From CBDULX01 sp965368175 (GTDB taxonomy: Bacteria; Pseudomonadota; Gammaproteobacteria; SZUA-229), in assembly GCA_965368175.1 (NCBI GenBank), contig CBDULX010000144.1, positions 1 through 7,963 of the forward strand: 7,963 bases of DNA, written 5' to 3'. Position 1 is the stretch's first letter, and each line of letters begins with the position of its first letter. A program made the translations under genes and the position numbers. The notes beneath the pieces were generated by a model. That model worked only from the letters and a program-made list of their open reading frames with translations, was not told the origin of the DNA and did not search any database. Positions 1 to 5,693 of this stretch are shown in pieces.

Positions 1-16
1 TATCGAATCGAATCAT
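1..16 (-). CDS. ftsE: Cell division ATP-binding protein FtsE, N-terminal start only (partial)
   Basis: Only five codons plus one base are in the window; they read M-I-R-F-D from an ATG at 16-14 on the minus strand. FtsE proteins typically begin MIRFE or MIRFD, and ftsE normally follows ftsY on the same strand in gammaproteobacteria, so position and sequence agree. FtsE is the cytoplasmic ATPase that with FtsX forms an ABC-type complex at the division septum and controls peptidoglycan hydrolases. No strong Shine-Dalgarno is visible; the nearest AGG lies about 14 nt upstream of the ATG. The identification rests on five residues plus gene order, so it is an inference. The alternative is an unrelated gene that happens to start the same way. 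Confidence 0.6.
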
Positions 17-63
17 GGATTGCTATTGTGCCTAAATCGGTTAAGAAGGCAAATATAAGATAT

Positions 64-105
64 AGTTATAAGTTATAAGTTATAAGTTATAAGTTGGAAG
101 TTAGT
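64..105. repeat. Heptamer tandem repeat, four perfect and two degenerate units
   Basis: The 7-bp unit AGTTATA (TATAACT on the minus strand) occurs four times without change at 64-70, 71-77, 78-84 and 85-91. Two decayed copies follow, AGTTGGA at 92-98 and AGTTAGT at 99-105. It lies in the spacer between ftsY and the presumed ftsE. Read on the minus strand each perfect unit contains TATAAC, one base from the -10 consensus TATAAT. Short perfect tandem arrays of this kind can change copy number by slipped-strand replication; whether this one does cannot be seen from one sequence. Confidence 0.9.
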
Positions 106-114
106 TGTTTTCAA
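86..114 (-). promoter_or_regulatory. Predicted sigma70-type promoter for ftsE(X)
   Basis: On the minus strand a -35 element TTGAAA (114-109, five of six consensus bases) is followed by exactly 17 nt and then TATAAC (91-86, five of six). The -10 is the first complete unit of the heptamer array, and three more TATAAC copies follow at 7-bp steps. Transcription would start near position 79-80, giving a leader of about 63 nt before the ATG at 16. The promoter would let ftsE be transcribed independently of ftsY. The assignment comes from base matches and spacing only. Confidence 0.6.
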
Positions 115-173
115 TAGCTCTAGCTCTCGGTGTGCCCAAAGAGTATAAATATCTTTGGTAAAGTCTTTTGTTT

Positions 174-1163
174 TTATTCTACTTCACGATCCAGCAGGGC
201 ATCGACGAACTCAGTGGCTTTGAATTCCCGTAGATCTTCTATGCCTTCTCCGACACCAATGAAACGAATCGGGGTACCCAGTTTTTCAGCTATGGCAAAC
301 ACTATGCCGCCTTTGGCGGTGCCATCCAGCTTGGTCAGGGCAAGGCCGGTAAGACCCATGGCATCATGAAACTGTTGTGCCTGAACCAGGCCATTCTGAC
401 CAAAACCTGCATCCAGCACCAGTAAAGTTTCATGGGGTGCGCTGTCATCCAGTTTGGCTATGACGCGTTTGATTTTTTTCAGCTCATCCATCAGATTGGT
501 CTGGGTATGCAGACGACCGGCCGTATCGGCAATGAGTATGTCGATGTTTTTGGCTCTGGCAGATTCAACTGCGTCGTAAATAACCGAAGCAGCGTCGGCA
601 CCTGTGCCCTGAGCGACCACAGGAATGTTGTTGCGCTCACCCCAGGTCTGTAATTGTTCCACTGCTGCGGCACGGAAGGTGTCGCCGGCAGCCAGCATTA
701 CCGAGTGACCTTTTTCCTGGAAGCGTTTTGCCAGTTTGCCAATGGTGGTGGTTTTTCCCGCGCCGTTAATGCCGACGATGAGAATCACATAGGGTGTTTT
801 ACTCCTGTCGATGACCAGTGGCTGTTCGCATCTGGAGAGGATCTTGCTCATATCCTCACAGAGGGCTTCGAACAGCGCTTCAGCATCATTCAGTTCCTTG
901 CGCGTCACACGTCTGCTAAGGTCACTGATAATCTGTGTCGTGGCTTCGACACCGACATCGGCCATTAACAGTCGTTCTTCAAGAGTTTCTAGCAGTTGAT
1001 CGTCGATGGCTTTCTTGCCCAGTATCAGGTCAGCCATGCCGTCCGTAAGCCTGTGGCGAGTCTTGCTCAGGCGCTCACTGAGACTGGCCAATATGCCATT
1101 GTCGGGTATCTGCTCAGGGGCAGATTCTGAGGTGTCTTTTTTACGGCGCAGGAAACCAAACAT
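174..1163 (-). CDS. ftsY: Signal recognition particle receptor FtsY (SRP GTPase)
   Basis: FtsY docks SRP-ribosome complexes at the inner membrane; its GTPase pairs with that of Ffh to hand nascent membrane proteins to the translocon. The 329-residue protein starts MFGFLRRKK, a basic amphipathic N-terminus of the membrane-targeting type, and lacks the long acidic A domain of E. coli FtsY. The N domain spans roughly 25-110, with an ALLEADV-like LLMADV at 65-70. The G domain has P-loop GINGAGKTTT at 131-140, insertion-box DTFRAAA at 161-167, DTAGR at 213-217, TKLD at 277-280, the LDGTAKGG stretch at 279-286 and GVGEG at 303-307. One oddity is DAGFGQNG at 251-258, where the family usually reads Dxx-T-GQNA; residue 254 is Phe (codon at 404-402). 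It is divergent from the M16 operon and followed by presumed ftsE. No strong Shine-Dalgarno precedes the ATG, but the start matches the usual MFGF terminus. Confidence 0.97.
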   Translation of the reverse strand: MFGFLRRKKDTSESAPEQIPDNGILASLSERLSKTRHRLTDGMADLILGKKAIDDQLLETLEERLLMADVGVEATTQIISDLSRRVTRKELNDAEALFEALCEDMSKILSRCEQPLVIDRSKTPYVILIVGINGAGKTTTIGKLAKRFQEKGHSVMLAAGDTFRAAAVEQLQTWGERNNIPVVAQGTGADAASVIYDAVESARAKNIDILIADTAGRLHTQTNLMDELKKIKRVIAKLDDSAPHETLLVLDAGFGQNGLVQAQQFHDAMGLTGLALTKLDGTAKGGIVFAIAEKLGTPIRFIGVGEGIEDLREFKATEFVDALLDREVE

Positions 1164-1184
1164 AGTCAGATCATTAATTGGGGT

Positions 1185-1213
1185 TGTATATCAGAAGCCG
1201 CTTATCCTATCAT
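1185..1213 (-). promoter_or_regulatory. Possible ftsY promoter
   Basis: On the minus strand ATGATA (1213-1208) is followed by 17 nt and TATACA (1190-1185), each matching four of six consensus bases. A start near 1178 would give a leader of about 15 nt. The match is modest and other positions in this divergent 118-bp intergenic region cannot be excluded. Confidence 0.3.
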
Positions 1214-1228
1214 CGCGCTGAACCCAGG

Positions 1229-1258
1229 TTAAGTATTCAAGTCCTATCAGACAATAAT
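1229..1258 (+). promoter_or_regulatory. Possible promoter of the M16-rsmD-coaD-ferredoxin operon
   Basis: AATAAT at 1253-1258 matches the -10 consensus in five of six bases. TTAAGT at 1229-1234, 18 nt upstream, is a poor -35 with three of six. It is the best candidate I see upstream of the first plus-strand gene. It leaves a short leader that still contains the ribosome binding site GGAG at 1273-1276. Confidence 0.25.
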
Positions 1259-1281
1259 TTAACTGGCAAACTGGAGAATTT

Positions 1282-2685
1282 ATGCGATTTAGCATTGTTA
1301 TGGCAGGCGTCCTGCTTGCGATCAGCGGCTGTCAGGCCGTTAAGACTACGCCGTCAGATTCATCAGCGGAGGCAGATCAAAAAGTATTTAGTTATGAGCT
1401 GGAAAATGGCATGAAAATTCTGGTGCAGCCGGATCATCGCTCACCGGTGGTGGTGTCTCAGGTCTGGTACAAGGTTGGCGGAAGCTATGAGTACGACGGG
1501 GTTACCGGAGTTTCCCATGCCCTGGAACATATGATGTTCAAGGGCACGAAAATGCACAAAGCAGGGGAGTTTTCCGAAATAATTGCCGCCAATGGTGGTA
1601 GTGAAAATGCCTTTACCGGCAAGGATTACACGGCCTATTTTCAGCGCATAGCCAGTGATCGACTGGAATTGTGTCTGAAACTGGAAGCCGATCGTATGCG
1701 CAATTTGCTTCTGGACGAAGATGAATTCAAGAAAGAAATAGAGGTAATTAAAGAAGAGCGTCGCACCCGTACCGATGATAATCCCACGGCAATTACCTAC
1801 GAACAGTTCAATGCGGTAGCGTTCCTGAATTCGTCTTATAATCAGCCGATCATTGGCTGGATGGATGATCTGGATGCCATGACCATCGACAATTTACGTG
1901 ACTGGTATCGGACCTGGTACGCCCCCAACAATGCCACCCTGGTTGTTCATGGGGATGTACAGCCGCAACAGGTGTTCCGTCTGGCTCAGCGCTATTTTGG
2001 ATCCATTGACACTTCCGAAATCCAGCCACTTAAACCGCGTATTGAAGTCGATCAGCTGGGTGAGCGACGTATTACTGTTCGGGCACCAGCTAAAGTACCG
2101 TATTTGTTGATGGGTTATAAAGCGCCTGTATTAAAAACGGTGAAAGACGACTGGGAAGTCTATGCACTGGAAGTACTGGCCGGGGTGCTGGATGGAGGAG
2201 ACAGTAGTCGCCTGACTCGACAGCTGGTTCGTAAGCAGGGGATAGCAAGCCAGGCTGGCGCCGGATATGGGCTGTATGATCGTCAGACCACATTGTTCCT
2301 GCTGGATGCTGCACCCAGAGGGAAAAGTACCGTGCGACAGCTGGAACGGGCATTGCTCAATGAGATTGAAAAAATTAAACGCCAGCCGCCTTCGGTGGCA
2401 GAACTGGAACGGGTGAAGGCGCAGGTCATGGCTCATTCAGTGTATGAGCAGGACTCAGCCTTTTATCAGGCCATGCAGCTGGGCATACTGGAAACGGTCG
2501 GTCTGGGCTGGCAAACCAGGCAGCTGTATCTGGATAAAATCCAGTCGGTCACGCCAGAGCAGGTACAGGCTGTGGCACGAAAATATTTAACCAGAGATCA
2601 ACTTACCGTTGCCATACTTGATCCATTGCCTATTGAAGCTAACAAATCCAGAACTGTTCAGGGAGGTGGTCGCCATGGTCATTAA
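1282..2685 (+). CDS. M16 family zinc metallopeptidase, catalytic subunit, predicted lipoprotein
   Basis: A 467-residue M16 (pitrilysin/insulinase/mitochondrial-processing-peptidase-like) protease. The inverted zinc motif HxxEH reads H79-A-L-E82-H83, and the distal Glu ligand is best placed at E159 in the stretch EVIKEER, 76 residues after H83 as in the family. H79, H83 and E159 would bind zinc and E82 would be the general base. The N-terminal catalytic half is followed by a C-terminal M16 half, with the conserved VRKQGIAS...GAGY stretch around 320-340. The N-terminus has a short hydrophobic segment and a lipobox ISGC with Cys17; Gln at +2 favours sorting to the outer membrane. The start is supported by GGAG at 1273-1276. 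It overlaps the next gene by 11 bp, and that gene encodes a homologue lacking the zinc site, so the two probably form a heterodimer resembling mitochondrial processing peptidase beta/alpha. The natural substrate is unknown. Gene order resembles Pseudomonas, where two M16 genes lie beside ftsY (from memory). Confidence 0.93.
   Translation: MRFSIVMAGVLLAISGCQAVKTTPSDSSAEADQKVFSYELENGMKILVQPDHRSPVVVSQVWYKVGGSYEYDGVTGVSHALEHMMFKGTKMHKAGEFSEIIAANGGSENAFTGKDYTAYFQRIASDRLELCLKLEADRMRNLLLDEDEFKKEIEVIKEERRTRTDDNPTAITYEQFNAVAFLNSSYNQPIIGWMDDLDAMTIDNLRDWYRTWYAPNNATLVVHGDVQPQQVFRLAQRYFGSIDTSEIQPLKPRIEVDQLGERRITVRAPAKVPYLLMGYKAPVLKTVKDDWEVYALEVLAGVLDGGDSSRLTRQLVRKQGIASQAGAGYGLYDRQTTLFLLDAAPRGKSTVRQLERALLNEIEKIKRQPPSVAELERVKAQVMAHSVYEQDSAFYQAMQLGILETVGLGWQTRQLYLDKIQSVTPEQVQAVARKYLTRDQLTVAILDPLPIEANKSRTVQGGGRHGH
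2661..2666 (+). promoter_or_regulatory. Strong Shine-Dalgarno deciding the start of the second M16 gene
   Basis: GGGAGG lies eight bases before the ATG at 2675, inside the end of the first M16 gene. The frame is open further upstream to an ATG at 2609, but that version would bury the signal peptide behind 22 extra residues and has no comparable binding site. The 2675 start is therefore preferred. Confidence 0.85.
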
Positions 2686-3991
2686 AATTATATTCAAGGC
2701 ATCGCTGGCTCTGATTCTCGGAATGTTGTCTCAGCCACTCTGGGCTCAGACGGATATAGAGCACTGGGTAACGGATAAGGGGGCGCGGGTGTATTTCATG
2801 CCGGTCATGGATCTGCCTATGGTGGATATTCGACTTGTGTTCGACGCCGGCAGTGCACGAGATAAAGACAGGGCTGGAGTGGCATTACTCACTAATGGTA
2901 TGTTGTCGGAAGGTGCAGGTGGCCTGTCGACGCAGACACTGGCAGAGAATTTCGAGGCAGTGGGTGCGCAGTTTTCTAATGGTGCCATGAAAGACATGGC
3001 CTGGTTGAGTCTGCGCAGTTTGAGAGAAGACAAATATTTCAGGCAGGCACTGGCCAATCTGAAACGGATTGTCAGTAAACCTGATTTTCCTGAAAAAGCT
3101 TTTCAACGTGAAATGGAACGTCTGAAAACATCTGTTCTGGCGGGCAAACAGTCCCCTGGTAACGTCGCCCAGCTGGCGTTTTATGAGGCTCTCTATGGTG
3201 ATCACCCTTATGCTCAACCCACAGAGGGTACTGAGAACAGTTTGAAAAAAATTCGACTGCAACATCTCAAGCAGCATTATCAGCGCTATTACGTGGCCCG
3301 GAATCTGGTAGTCGCTATTGTCGGTCAGCTCACACGACAACAGGCTGAACGTATAGTGGATGATCTGATGGTCGATTTACCATCCGGGAAAAGAGCCGGG
3401 GCCATACCCGAGGTGAAGCCGCTGGAAAAAGCCAGGACCGTTAAGATTGATTTTCCATCCCGTCAGAGTCATGTACTGATTGGTCAGCCGGGCATAGAAC
3501 GAGGCGACAAAGATTACTTTACCCTGTATGTGGCTAACCACCCATTTGGCGGTAGCGGGTTTGCCTCTCGGTTGATGGATGAGGTACGCGAGAAGCGAGG
3601 CCTGGCATACAGTGTTTACAGTTACTTTATGCCCATGCGTCGTCAAGGGCCATACCAGATAGGACTGCAGACAAAAAATGACCAGGTGGAACAGGCACTG
3701 GGTATTTTGAATAGTGAGCTTAAGCGCTATGTGGCAGAAGGGCCCACCGCAAAAGAACTGGATGACAGCCAGAAAAATATTACCGGTGGTTTTCCTCTAC
3801 GCATCGACAGCAATAGCAAGCTGGTGGAATACCTGTCGATGATCGGTTTTTATGATTTGCCTGGGGATTACCTGAATACTTTCATTGGTAACATCAGACA
3901 GGTCGATCAGGCAGCCATACAGAGTGCTTTGAAAAGACGCCTCAATCCGGATCGCATGGTCACCGTGATCGTGGGTGGTGCTCAGGGTTGA
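2675..3991 (+). CDS. M16 family peptidase homologue without zinc site, exported non-catalytic subunit
   Basis: A 438-residue M16-fold protein. The residues aligned to the zinc motif of its upstream neighbour are L71, N74 and G75 in the stretch GVALLTNGMLSEG, so HxxEH is lost and the protein should not be a zinc protease by itself. The C-terminal M16 half is well kept, including DEVREKRGLAYSVYSYF at 302-318 with the conserved Arg/Tyr substrate-contact region and the glycine-rich HPFGGSGFASRL at 289-300. The N-terminus (about residues 1-24, ending PLWA before QTD) looks like a Sec signal peptide with signal peptidase I cleavage after A24. It has no lipobox Cys, unlike the first subunit. It starts 11 bp inside the preceding gene, which suggests translational coupling and equal dosage, and its stop overlaps the rsmD start. 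By analogy with mitochondrial processing peptidase and bacterial two-subunit M16 proteases, it likely binds substrate for the catalytic partner. Confidence 0.92.
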   Translation: MVIKIIFKASLALILGMLSQPLWAQTDIEHWVTDKGARVYFMPVMDLPMVDIRLVFDAGSARDKDRAGVALLTNGMLSEGAGGLSTQTLAENFEAVGAQFSNGAMKDMAWLSLRSLREDKYFRQALANLKRIVSKPDFPEKAFQREMERLKTSVLAGKQSPGNVAQLAFYEALYGDHPYAQPTEGTENSLKKIRLQHLKQHYQRYYVARNLVVAIVGQLTRQQAERIVDDLMVDLPSGKRAGAIPEVKPLEKARTVKIDFPSRQSHVLIGQPGIERGDKDYFTLYVANHPFGGSGFASRLMDEVREKRGLAYSVYSYFMPMRRQGPYQIGLQTKNDQVEQALGILNSELKRYVAEGPTAKELDDSQKNITGGFPLRIDSNSKLVEYLSMIGFYDLPGDYLNTFIGNIRQVDQAAIQSALKRRLNPDRMVTVIVGGAQG

Positions 3992-4554
3992 GTCGTACTC
4001 ATCAGGGGCAGTTACGTATCATTGGTGGACGCTGGCGGAGTCGTGTGTTGCCCGTGATCGAGCAGCCAGGGTTGCGGCCAACTCCGGATCGGGTTCGTGA
4101 AACGCTGTTCAACTGGCTGCAGGCCGAATTGCCTGGTAGTCGTTGCCTGGATCTGTTCACTGGCAGTGGCGCCCTGGGTTTTGAGGCTGCATCTCGAGGC
4201 GCCAGAGAGGTGACTCTGGTCGAAGTCGAGCCGGCGATCTGCCGCATCTTGTTGAGCAATATCAAAACCCTGGCTGCTGATAACATTGAATTAGTGCAAC
4301 AGGACGCCCTGTTATGGTTGAATAAGCCGGACCGTGTCTACGATGTAGTGTTTGTTGATCCGCCCTACGCCAGTGATGTTTTGTTTGAGATATGCCAGAA
4401 GCTTGAGATGAATCACTGGTTATCGGGCAGGGCTCTTATTTACATTGAGCTGCCCAGTAAACAGGAATTACCGGCGTTGCCGGTAAACTGGCAAATAATA
4501 CGTGGGAAAAAAGCCGGACAGGTAGGGTATTATCTGCTACAACGGGAGCCCTGA
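3988..4554 (+). CDS. rsmD: 16S rRNA (guanine(966)-N2)-methyltransferase RsmD
   Basis: RsmD uses S-adenosylmethionine to methylate N2 of G966 in helix 31 of 16S rRNA, close to the P site. The 188-residue protein shows the family N-terminus LRIIGGRWRSRVLPV (9-23) and GLRPTPDRVRETLFNWL (28-44). The SAM-binding motif is LDLFTGSGALGFEAASRG (54-71), and the catalytic motif of N-methyltransferases is DPPY at 124-127. The chosen start is TTG at 3988-3990; it overlaps the TGA stop of the previous gene (3989-3991) and gives the expected short N-terminal extension before LRIIGG. A GGTGG stretch at 3974-3978 could serve as ribosome binding site. It is followed 12 bp later by coaD, a common pairing. The exact start codon is less certain than the identity. 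Confidence 0.95.
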   Translation: MSRTHQGQLRIIGGRWRSRVLPVIEQPGLRPTPDRVRETLFNWLQAELPGSRCLDLFTGSGALGFEAASRGAREVTLVEVEPAICRILLSNIKTLAADNIELVQQDALLWLNKPDRVYDVVFVDPPYASDVLFEICQKLEMNHWLSGRALIYIELPSKQELPALPVNWQIIRGKKAGQVGYYLLQREP

Positions 4555-4566
4555 ACAGGAGAGCCG

Positions 4567-5049
4567 ATGTCTGTCATCGCCGTATATCCGGGAACTTTTG
4601 ATCCCATTACCAATGGTCACAGCGATCTGGTCGAGCGAGCTTCTCGTCTGTTTGATCGGGTTATAGTGGCGGTTGCCACCAATCCTGGTAAAACGCCCAT
4701 GTTCGATCTGCGACACCGGGTCGCGATGGTCGAAAACGTATTGCAGGGTCTGGAGAATATAGAAGTCAGTGGTTTTTCCGAATTGCTGGTTAATTTTGTC
4801 AAGCGCAAACAGGGTAACGTTATACTTCGTGGTTTGCGTGTGGTCTCGGATTTTGAATATGAAATGCAGCTGGCCAGTATGAACCGCCATCTGGCGGAAG
4901 ATATTGAAACCCTGTTTTTAACGCCATCCGAGAAATGCAGCTTTATTTCATCATCGCTGGTGAAAGAAATAGCGGTACTGGGCGGCGATGTATCTGAATT
5001 TGTTCACCCCAGTGTGGTGATCGAACTTTCAGGTATAATAGAAAAATAA
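4567..5049 (+). CDS. coaD: Phosphopantetheine adenylyltransferase CoaD
   Basis: CoaD transfers AMP from ATP to 4'-phosphopantetheine, giving dephospho-CoA, the penultimate step of coenzyme A synthesis in the cytoplasm. The 160-residue length is typical. It belongs to the nucleotidyltransferase alpha/beta phosphodiesterase superfamily: YPGTFDPITNGH (7-18) carries the T/HxGH signature (here TNGH). VILRGLRVVSDFEYEMQLASMNRHL and the C-terminal ISSSLVKEIA are the expected active-site and ATP-contact segments. The start is supported by AGGAGA at 4557-4562. It lies 12 bp after rsmD and 22 bp before the ferredoxin gene and is probably co-transcribed with both. Confidence 0.97.
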   Translation: MSVIAVYPGTFDPITNGHSDLVERASRLFDRVIVAVATNPGKTPMFDLRHRVAMVENVLQGLENIEVSGFSELLVNFVKRKQGNVILRGLRVVSDFEYEMQLASMNRHLAEDIETLFLTPSEKCSFISSSLVKEIAVLGGDVSEFVHPSVVIELSGIIEK

Positions 5050-5071
5050 CTTTTTGGGCCAGGAGTAAAAA

Positions 5072-5323
5072 ATGGCGTTGATCATAACTGAAGAGTGCAT
5101 CAATTGTGATGTATGTGAGCCGGAATGCCCTAATGAGGCCATTTCAGCGGGTGATGAGATTTATGAAATCGATCCCAATAAATGCACAGAATGTGTCGGA
5201 CATTATGATACGCCACAATGTGTTGAGGTTTGTCCTGTAGATTGTATTCCGAAAGATCCCGATCATGAGGAAACCGAAGAAGAGTTGATGGAAAAATACA
5301 ATCATCTGACCGGTAAAGCCTGA
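5072..5323 (+). CDS. 2[4Fe-4S] ferredoxin, Allochromatium vinosum/YfhL type
   Basis: A small 83-residue iron-sulfur electron carrier. The first cluster is bound by C9xxC12xxC15 with C19-Pro shared to the other site. The second motif is C38xxC41-x8-C50xxxC54-Pro, with the longer eight-residue loop (VGHYDTPQ) that marks the Alvin-type bacterial ferredoxins. An extra Cys58 in PVDCIPKDP and the acidic C-terminal helix HEETEEELMEKYNHLTG match the A. vinosum ferredoxin as I remember it. E. coli YfhL lacks that Cys. The physiological partner is not shown by the sequence. AGGAG at 5061-5065 sits six bases before the ATG. It is the last gene of the operon and an intrinsic terminator follows at once. 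Location next to coaD is conserved in Pseudomonas (from memory). Confidence 0.96.
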   Translation: MALIITEECINCDVCEPECPNEAISAGDEIYEIDPNKCTECVGHYDTPQCVEVCPVDCIPKDPDHEETEEELMEKYNHLTGKA

Positions 5324-5329
5324 GAAAAT

Positions 5330-5355
5330 AAAGCCCCGCTGGCGGGGCTTTTTTT
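5330..5355 (+). terminator. Intrinsic terminator of the ferredoxin operon
   Basis: AAGCCCCG at 5331-5338 pairs with CGGGGCTT at 5343-5350 around a CTGG tetraloop, and seven T residues follow at 5349-5355. This is a textbook rho-independent terminator seven bases after the ferredoxin stop codon. Confidence 0.95.
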
Positions 5356-5448
5356 ATGAGTCTTATATATTCATAACACTAAATGATTAACACTGGAATT
5401 AATCTAAAATTCTGGTCTGAATGATATCAATCTCCCTGAAGCTGTTGA

Positions 5449-5580
5449 TTAAAAGCATGAGTCCGCAAATGAACGCAAATGTACGCTAATATTTCTTTGT
5501 GCGTCTGCGGCGCATAACACACAGATACTGTTGCTTTTATTAGCGTGTATTTGCGTTCATTTGCGGATTAATGCTTGTAA
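5449..5580 (+). repeat. Large imperfect inverted repeat (MITE- or REP-like hairpin element)
   Basis: The left arm 5462-5491 and right arm 5538-5567 are 30-nt inverted copies with only two differences. With two interruptions the pairing extends outward to 5449 and 5580, about 43 positions per arm. The 46-nt centre can itself form a small hairpin (5498-5505 with 5509-5516). Both core differences become G-U pairs in plus-strand RNA (5481 with 5548, 5482 with 5547), as does 5461 with 5568. Each arm is built of roughly 10-nt units: CCGCAAATGA, ACGCAAATGT, ACGCTAATAT on the left, and the mirror of these on the right. No protein gene or clear target-site duplication is present. Seven T residues follow at 5582-5588. 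It resembles dispersed non-coding palindromic elements of proteobacterial genomes; family membership is not established here. Confidence 0.85.
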
Positions 5581-5633
5581 GTTTTTTTGAATGACCATGG
5601 CAAATAGCCTATATAAGAAACTTTCAGCTCATA

Positions 5634-5662
5634 TTGTGACGGTCTGTTCGGTCTTTTATATT
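5634..5662 (+). promoter_or_regulatory. Predicted ggt promoter
   Basis: TTGTGA at 5634-5639 (four of six -35 bases) is followed by exactly 17 nt and TATATT at 5657-5662 (five of six -10 bases). Transcription would start near 5669 and leave a leader of about 25 nt. No good Shine-Dalgarno is visible before the ATG at 5694. The site is plausible from base matches only. Confidence 0.5.
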
Positions 5663-5693
5663 AAATTCAGGTTTATACAAGCAAACAATTCCT

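Larger units (their letters stand above)
5324..5693. other. Non-coding stretch between ferredoxin and ggt
   Basis: This 370-bp interval is more AT-rich than the flanking genes. It holds the ferredoxin terminator, the long inverted repeat and a candidate ggt promoter. The part at 5356-5448 shows no gene or clear signal. An open frame beginning at 5591 overlaps ggt out of frame, has no family resemblance and is not called. Confidence 0.8.

Noticed and set aside
136..158. Inverted repeat CCAAAGA / TCTTTGG downstream of ftsY as a terminator
   Set aside because: The 7-bp stem is AT-rich with a 9-nt loop, and on the minus strand, where ftsY reads, no T-run follows. The T-rich side is on the plus strand, where no gene ends.
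2609..2674. Upstream in-frame start for the second M16 protein
   Set aside because: It would add 22 residues before a clear signal peptide. The strong GGGAGG site at 2661-2666 points to the ATG at 2675.
2885..3340. 151-codon antisense open frame inside the second M16 gene
   Set aside because: It is an opposite-strand shadow of a convincingly conserved coding frame and has no binding site or family features. The other antisense frames over ftsY, rsmD, coaD and ggt were rejected for the same reason.
5449..5580. CRISPR-like array reading of the repeated CGCAAAT boxes
   Set aside because: The units are about 10 nt, arranged as two inverted arms with no spacers of regular length and no cas genes. 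A palindromic element explains them better.
5638..5654. CRP-type operator at TGTGA near the ggt promoter
   Set aside because: The second half-site does not match TCACA (it reads GTTCG), so only a half-site is present, overlapping the -35.
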